NCBI GenBank assembly: GCA_030248195.1 | Contig: JASAND010008600.1 | Span: forward strand, 1 to 64,000 | Source: Trissonchulus latispiculum | Lineage: Eukaryota > Nematoda > Enoplea > Enoplida > Ironidae | DNA length: 64,000 nt | Direction of reading: 5' to 3' | Part shown: positions 58,901-64,000 of the stretch, in pieces | Layout: the number at the start of each line of letters is the position of its first letter | Numbering within the stretch: position 1 is the first letter of the stretch | Notes under the pieces: model-generated | Database searches by the model: none | Told to the model about the DNA's origin: nothing | What the model saw: only the letters and a program-made list of their open reading frames with translations | Translations under genes and position numbers: made by a program

Positions 58901-61900
58901 TAAAGCTAAAAATAGTTTTATGAAGCATAATATAGTCTCAGAGGTTGAACACAATGTTTAAAATATTGTTTTGTTTTTGAAAATACCATATTTTAGCGTT
59001 TTTACAAAAATGCTTTGATGTTGCCGCTATGATAAAGCGTGTGTGCACATGGAACGCAAATGTATTATGGTTGGATCATGATGTAAATGTTGGATTATGG
59101 ATTATCTATGTAAATATGGACACGCACCTCTGTCCATATTAGGAACCCAGGTGCCCATGTTAGGAAACTTTTTTCTCCTATCTTTCTGTGCTAAAATCGA
59201 ATTTGGCCATATTTGGGCAACTTCCCCTATATACAGTTAGAGGGAACTGTGCATAATTGTTCCTCCTTTCAGAAAGTTTGTGATAGAAAGCATTAAACAT
59301 TTCGTAGCATTCGTGATGGACGTGCAACGCGCTGAGCCTGTAATCAAGTGGATCTCAGGTGGGCGCTCCGGGCACAGCCCTGAGAACCCCTAAAGTCACT
59401 CCGTTAAGGCACGGTAATATTTCTGCTCAAGCAGATAGGCAGGGATGGTTTCGGTAATCTGATTTGCGGCTTGTGTTGGTTTGGCTGGAAATGTGATGCA
59501 GGTTTTGCTTAGATTTGATCCCCATGTTTACAGGGGAGTAGTGTGTGTGCCTCATACGTTGAGCGGTTTGGCACTTTGACTGAAAAGAATACCAGAATAC
59601 AAAAGCTTCATATCGTCTCTCCCTCCAATAGGGGTGAACCTTAGACAGGTCCACTCAATCCGAACCAGGTTGGCATCCCAATGGAAGAGGAAGGGATGAT
59701 AAACAAGTATACAAGCAGTTCCGTGATTGGGAGTTTGTAAGAGGCGGTGCTACCTGAACCTCGTTACATTGCAAAAAGATCTAAAGTCTGACCAAATATT
59801 CTTGGAACCGAAATGTGAGCGGCTGTCCTGAGTTATCATTTGAAGGTAGCCTCTACAATGTATATATTTTTCGAATCCTCAGGAACCCGAGATTTTGAAA
59901 ATCCGAAAAATTCCGAAATTCCGGATTTCATTCACGGAAAATCTAAACTTTTTAGTTTTTCACCAAATTTTTATCGCAATCAAAATTTGGTTCTCACAGT
60001 CGAATAGAGCTGGTCCTGCTACACATTTTTGCTCTTAGAAGCTTTTCACGAAAATGCACCCAATTTCCGGAATTCCGGGTTTTCTAAATTACCGGATTTT
60101 AAAAATTTCCTCCAATACCCACAAGATGGGTATCATTCGAAAGCTCTTATCGGGCTGAACAACTTTTGTAATAGAACGAACTCGTGAAAATGCACTCAAT
60201 TTCCGGAATCTTGTAATAGAACCAACTTGCAGAAATGAGCCCAATTTTCGAAATTCAAGAAAAATTTCCAAGCTAGAGTGAAATCCGAATTTGTGAATTC
60301 CGGGATTTAGGTGCATTTCCAGACATTGGTTCTATTACAAGATTTGTTCAGCTCATCAAGAGCTCTCAAATGATACCCATATTGTGGGTACTGGAGAAAA
60401 TTTTTAAAATCCGGAAAATCCGGTTTTCGCGAATTCCGGGAATTGAGTGCATTTTCACGAGTTCGTTCTATTACAAAAGTTGTTCAGCTCGATAAGAGCT
60501 TTTGAATGATACCCATCTTGAGGGTATTGGAGAAAATTTTTAAAATCCGGTAATTTAGAAAACCCGGAATTCCGGAAATTGGGTGCATTTTCGTGAAAAG
60601 CTTCTAAGAGCAAAAATGTGTAGCGGGACCAGCTCTATTCGACTGTAAGAACCAAATTTTGATTGCGATAAAAATTTGGCGAAAAACTAAAAATTTTAAA
60701 TTTTCCGTGAATGAAGTCCGGAATTTCGGAATTTTTCCGATTTTCGAAATCTCGGGTTCCTGAGGATTCGAAAAATATATACATTGTATAGGCTACCTTC
60801 AAATGATAACTCAGGACAGCCGCTCACATTTCGGTTCCAAGAATTTTTGGTCAGACTTTAGTTTTTATTCTAGTGTAAATTTTTAAAATCCGGAAAATCC
60901 GGTTTTCGTGAATTCCGGGAATTGAGTGCATTTTCACGAGTTCGTTCTATTACAAAAGTTGTTCAGCTCGATAAGAGCTTTCGAATGATACCCATCTTGA
61001 GGGTATTGGAGAAAATTTTTAAAATCCGGTAATTTAGAAAACCCGGAATTCCGGAAATTGGGTGCATTTTCGTGAAGCTAGTGTTACATCCTCGCACTTT
61101 GATTAATATCAGGAATTAGTACTCAGCCGGATCTACCTGTTTTATCTGGACCTTGGGCAAAGACGCAGCCAGTCTGAAACAAAAACATCAGCATAAGCTT
61201 AGACATTCCTGCCTTTGATTGCCTGCAGAGATGCCCACTGCACTACTGCATATTCGACATTTTGGCTCGAGGCTCGGGTCGGCTCGGCTCGCCGACCACA
61301 ATTGATCCTGAGCCGAGCCAGGAAACTTAGCTTAGTCTTAGCGGACCTTTAGCTAGTCTTTTCCAAATTATCCCCACCGTGCAAAAATCTTTACAACTTG
61401 GCCAATCAAGGTGAAATTTAATATGAATCTGTCGACCACACTAACTTTGAATATTGCGAAAATTTTGGATTTCGCCAAATTCAAATATATTTGATTCGCA
61501 AAGAGTGATATGGGATTAGAAAAATTCTTATGTTCCGTCACTCAGAACACGTCCGTATATAAGGTTTCATTAAAATCGAAGACAAAAACTTTTTGGGTCC
61601 CTGGGTTTTTCACCACATTGCGAATCGTGAAAATAGAATTTCTCAAATCGATAAATTTGGAGACAGTTTAAGTCTGCGTGGTTAACCCATGCGAAATTTC
61701 AACGGGATTGGTCAAGTCTCAAAAAATTCAGCACTAGGGTATTTGGAAATGACCCCCTTAGCCGACCCTCACTACACGAGAAACATTAAATCAGTCCGAT
61801 CTTACTGTCAAACTTTAGATCTTTTTCAAGCAAAACAGCCAATAAAGTTATTGAATTTTGCTTGTTTCTCAATTTTCAACTTTATAGTTTCGATTTTCTT

Positions 61901-62325
61901 TTTCATTTAGCTTTCTGCTATTAGCTTCCAATCTTATTTTAGGCATTAGTAGTACGCGAATAGCTAGACTCTGGGTTTAAGCCTTTTGACAACACTACAG
62001 GGATAAACCAAAATTCGATGCAATCAGATACATTTGAAAATTGAAGCTCGACAAGCGGAGCCGAGCCGATCCGACCCACCTTCAAAATTGCACTCTAGCG
62101 AGCATGTCCCGCTCTCATCTCTTCTCAGTTATCAGAAGTTGGAAAAATTAGTAGGAGGTATCTAAACCAGACAGCTGTTCCTTTCTCTACCTCCTCACAA
62201 AAAATGTGAGAAAACTACGCATTCAGTATGTAAGAATAATTAGAGTATAATTCGTGTAAACTAAATCTTACCGTTATACAGATTAACAGAAACAACGGAA
62301 TCATTGCTTTGGTCTTCCACAGCAT
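55930..62325 (-). CDS. Secreted von Willebrand factor A domain protein
   Basis: Six exons join in phase: 62325-62272, 61173-61137, 58204-58028, 57116-56968, 56649-56499 and 56234-55930. The product of about 290 residues has a signal peptide (1-24, hydrophobic core MIPLFLLICITTG, likely cleavage after VFA). The VWA domain (about 38-215) has a complete metal-ion site: DRSGS at 45-49 (Asp45, Ser47, Ser49), Thr117 in GGNTK, and Asp146 in LIITDG. A Lys/Pro-rich tail (about 220-275) with PKPQERPKRPKPVPR follows. Such domains bind extracellular ligands through a divalent cation. The end is uncertain: a good donor (CCACAAG|gtatac) at 55995 could lead to a further exon, in which case the stop at 55930 is intronic and the LTR element could sit in an intron. 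Introns hold several mobile elements. Confidence 0.9.
56707..56785 (+). repeat. tRNA-derived sequence (SINE-like remnant)
   Basis: It has an A-box-like TGGCTCAGTCAGCAG and, 33 bases on, a B box GGTTCAAATCC. The acceptor and T stems do not pair properly, so it is not a functional tRNA gene. It lies in an intron of the VWA gene. Confidence 0.55.
57181..57917 (-). repeat. tRNA-like sequence split by a hAT-like element
   Basis: On the minus strand 57917-57881 gives an A-box-like GAGTGGTTAGGGC, and 57230-57181 gives a B-box-like GTTCGATCCC. The two halves are separated by the element at 57231-57880 and its duplicated 8 bp. Joined, the spacing is tRNA-sized, but the acceptor stem fits poorly, so it is probably a tRNA-derived repeat. 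It lies in intron 3 of the VWA gene. Confidence 0.55.
57231..57880. mobile_element. G/C-tract-rich hAT-like element, family B, copy 3 (650 bp)
   Basis: The termini CATAGGTGTA and TACACCTATA are flanked by the exact 8-bp duplication GCCAAAAG (57223-57230 and 57881-57888). The interior matches 25800-25890 and holds long C and G runs. It lies in intron 3 of the VWA gene. Confidence 0.82.
57959..58018. repeat. AGTAT pentamer microsatellite
   Basis: About twelve AGTAT/AGTAC units immediately beyond the exon 3 donor of the VWA gene. Confidence 0.85.
58259..59227. mobile_element. Mariner-like MITE (969 bp)
   Basis: Terminal inverted repeats GGGAAAGTTGCCCAAATATG and GGGGAAGTTGCCCAAATATG (reverse complement of the right end) are each flanked by TA. 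Internal ATATGG/CCATATT words recur. A TA duplication fits Tc1/mariner. There is no transposase. It lies in intron 2 of the VWA gene. Confidence 0.75.
59782..60862. mobile_element. Foldback element rich in CCGGAATTCCGG-type words
   Basis: The ends TAAAGTCTGACCAAA and complement lead into arms of about 500 bases that pair nearly throughout. The arms carry repeated AATTCCGG/CCGGAATT words about every 100 bases. It is homologous to the centre of the foldback at 20757-23923. It lies in intron 2 of the VWA gene. Confidence 0.78.
60875..61078. repeat. Direct duplication of part of the adjacent foldback
   Basis: Nearly identical to 60395-60597 (same orientation, few differences). It ends only about 60 bases from exon 2 of the VWA gene. 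Confidence 0.8.
61260..62095. mobile_element. Possible element with GGCTCGG-rich ends
   Basis: The left end carries GGGTCGGCTCGGCTCG (about 61276) and the right end carries the complement with one change and an extra word, CCGAGCCGATCCGACCC (about 62061). The boundaries and duplication are unresolved. It lies in intron 1 of the VWA gene. Confidence 0.4.
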
Positions 62326-64000
62326 TCTAGACCCTACAGAAAATGGGTGTACAGTTTTAAACGAAATTTGTTTTAAAAAAGTCCAAGTTACAATTCTCCC
62401 AGATACTTGACATTTTGAATTTATTAGGTTTAAAACGGTTAACTATTTTCTAATGGCTGTCAGTAATTAATTACTACACGATTTCACAGAAAAATGTTTC
62501 AACCCCTTCAGTCTGCGATTAATGCAACTTGGCACCAGTTTGCATAATCGCAGGCAAAAACGACATGCGCGTTGTTTTGCCACGGAGCTCGCGGGGTGCG
62601 TTTTTAGAACAAGTTTTTTGTTTAAAACGAATATATTGTACGTGGAACAGAAAAAATGGGAACCATATACCGACGGTACTGACAATTTCTACATTGTAAT
62701 AAAATCCTAGACAAACGCTTTGTTCGTCTGCACATTTTCATTACCTAACTTGGTCTAATGATGTAGAAGCCGGAAAATTCTCCCCTAAATAAGGAATGTA
62801 CTCATTAAACAGCATCCTCCATATTCTACGCGTTCCGGAAAGGTCCGGCTTCGTATACATTAGACTGAACCTAGAATTGGACCTGAAATTTCCAAACTTT
62901 GACAAAACACGGGTGCCTGGTAAGAGAAGAGATCTATCCTGGTAGCGGGTAGATGAGGAATTTAAGAGAGCAGGATGGAAAGAGAGGGAAGAATCCTGAA
63001 CTGCCAAAGGAGGACAGACTCCTCCGTCTCAGCTACACGCAGGACTTTGCCTTGCCCTAAGGTTAGGTTAAGACTTGCTACAGGAACCAGCAGGCCAAGA
63101 TGGTGTCTGTTCTAACTCCCATTGTGTGACAACCGTTATGAACAGGAATGCAGAAATAGTAATAATAGCATGACTGATGAGGAGATGTACAGGATCGCCT
63201 CGTCTGCACTATAAAGATGATTTTGCTTTTGCTTGATTAAAGTCGTTCTCGCCTTCCAAGGGACTATGTCCTCATGAATTGTTGAAAAACTGAATTGTTC
63301 ATAACATTATCCTTCCTCTGCCCAAGACTTCTCGAGGAAAGCTACACAAAATGACCAATTTTACATTTTTGGCTGCTGTTTTTTACTGACAGCACCTAGA
63401 GAGATGGGACTACCACCAATCGTAATCGATATAGAATTCAATTCTCTACATTTTTGAATCCAGAGTTCTTTGTCTTCGGTGCACACAAAAAAGTTAGAAG
63501 CCGTCAAAGTCGGACAAAGTACAAATTTTTGTTAAAGTTTCAGTTCAGAAAACAAATTCATTTTTCACTGCAAGGCTTGACTCTGATACAGGATCAACTA
63601 TACGTTAACTTAATCCGCATAACCTGCCCTATCGCCCGGCAGAACGGCTTTGCCGCCAAGCCAACTAATTACCACCTATGATGGAATCGTCTAAAATAAA
63701 CACAAAACATAGCACACAATTTGCATAATCAGCAATTCGCCAAAGGACAGTCGTGGCTTTATTTCATTAGCCACTATTGAACTTATTACTCCAATTTGTA
63801 ATGCGAGTGTCGAAAAATGGGCAACCGGTGACTGCTCTTAGGAGCAGATGCCAAAAATTGCCACTTCCGCCAAATGGCCGCCACGGGCATATAAGGGTTA
63901 ATAAAGTTGCTGTTTACTGATTATATACATCACAATTCTTCCGAGCTCAAAAACGACAAATACAAGTGAACAATATGTGATCTGCTGGATATACTGACAC
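62326..64000. other. Region upstream of the VWA gene
   Basis: Contains the presumed promoter, but I could not single out a convincing TATA box. No other gene or repeat recognised. Confidence 0.35.

Noticed and set aside
63170..63210. Hammerhead-like CTGATGAG
   Set aside because: No GAAA partner or stem arrangement follows at the required spacing.

Overview
The window looks like nuclear DNA from a non-vertebrate metazoan. It is AT-rich and intron-containing, it has no operon structure, and most of it consists of transposable-element remnants, foldback elements and simple repeats. Two spliced genes can be assembled with consistent splice phases, both on the minus strand and both encoding secreted proteins. 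One is a 266-residue protein (38990-41960) with a signal peptide, a kringle domain, a proline/valine linker and a DUF5648-type beta-propeller/lectin-like domain. The other is a roughly 290-residue protein (55930-62325) with a signal peptide and a von Willebrand factor A (VWA) domain with a complete metal-binding site. DUF5648 is known from invertebrates, fungi and bacteria rather than vertebrates; I cannot name the species.

Layout. 1-4353: a weak candidate exon, then a 3.1-kb inverted-repeat element carrying a 43-bp satellite with higher-order periodicity and a nested hAT-like element with an exact 8-bp target duplication. 4354-14307: mostly noncoding, with three terminal-inverted-repeat MITEs, a dispersed repeat and an unidentified ORF. 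14890-16086: the 3' part of a dead CR1/Jockey-type LINE with an insertion. 17120-24310: a nidogen-like candidate exon, foldbacks (one 3.2 kb long) and a long TA microsatellite. 24310-27110: low-complexity and G/C-tract-rich hAT-like elements. 27829-33285: an ORF-poor, hairpin-studded block containing a perfect six-pentamer heat-shock-element array. 33286-38989: noncoding, with a TTAA-flanked MITE and dispersed repeats.

38990-42020 is the kringle/DUF5648 gene with a TATA box. 44690-47156 holds further MITEs, including a 1.1-kb hAT-like element. 47226-55585 is a young LTR retrotransposon on the minus strand. It encodes only a Gag-like protein with a CCHC knuckle, has no detectable pol, and one LTR carries a nested 614-bp foldback insertion. 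55930-62325 is the VWA gene, whose introns hold at least four different elements. 62326-64000 has nothing I recognise.

Almost every mobile element here is non-autonomous. The near-identical LTRs and exact target duplications point to recent movement. The two host genes are independent; nothing in the sequence shows that they work together beyond both being secreted.
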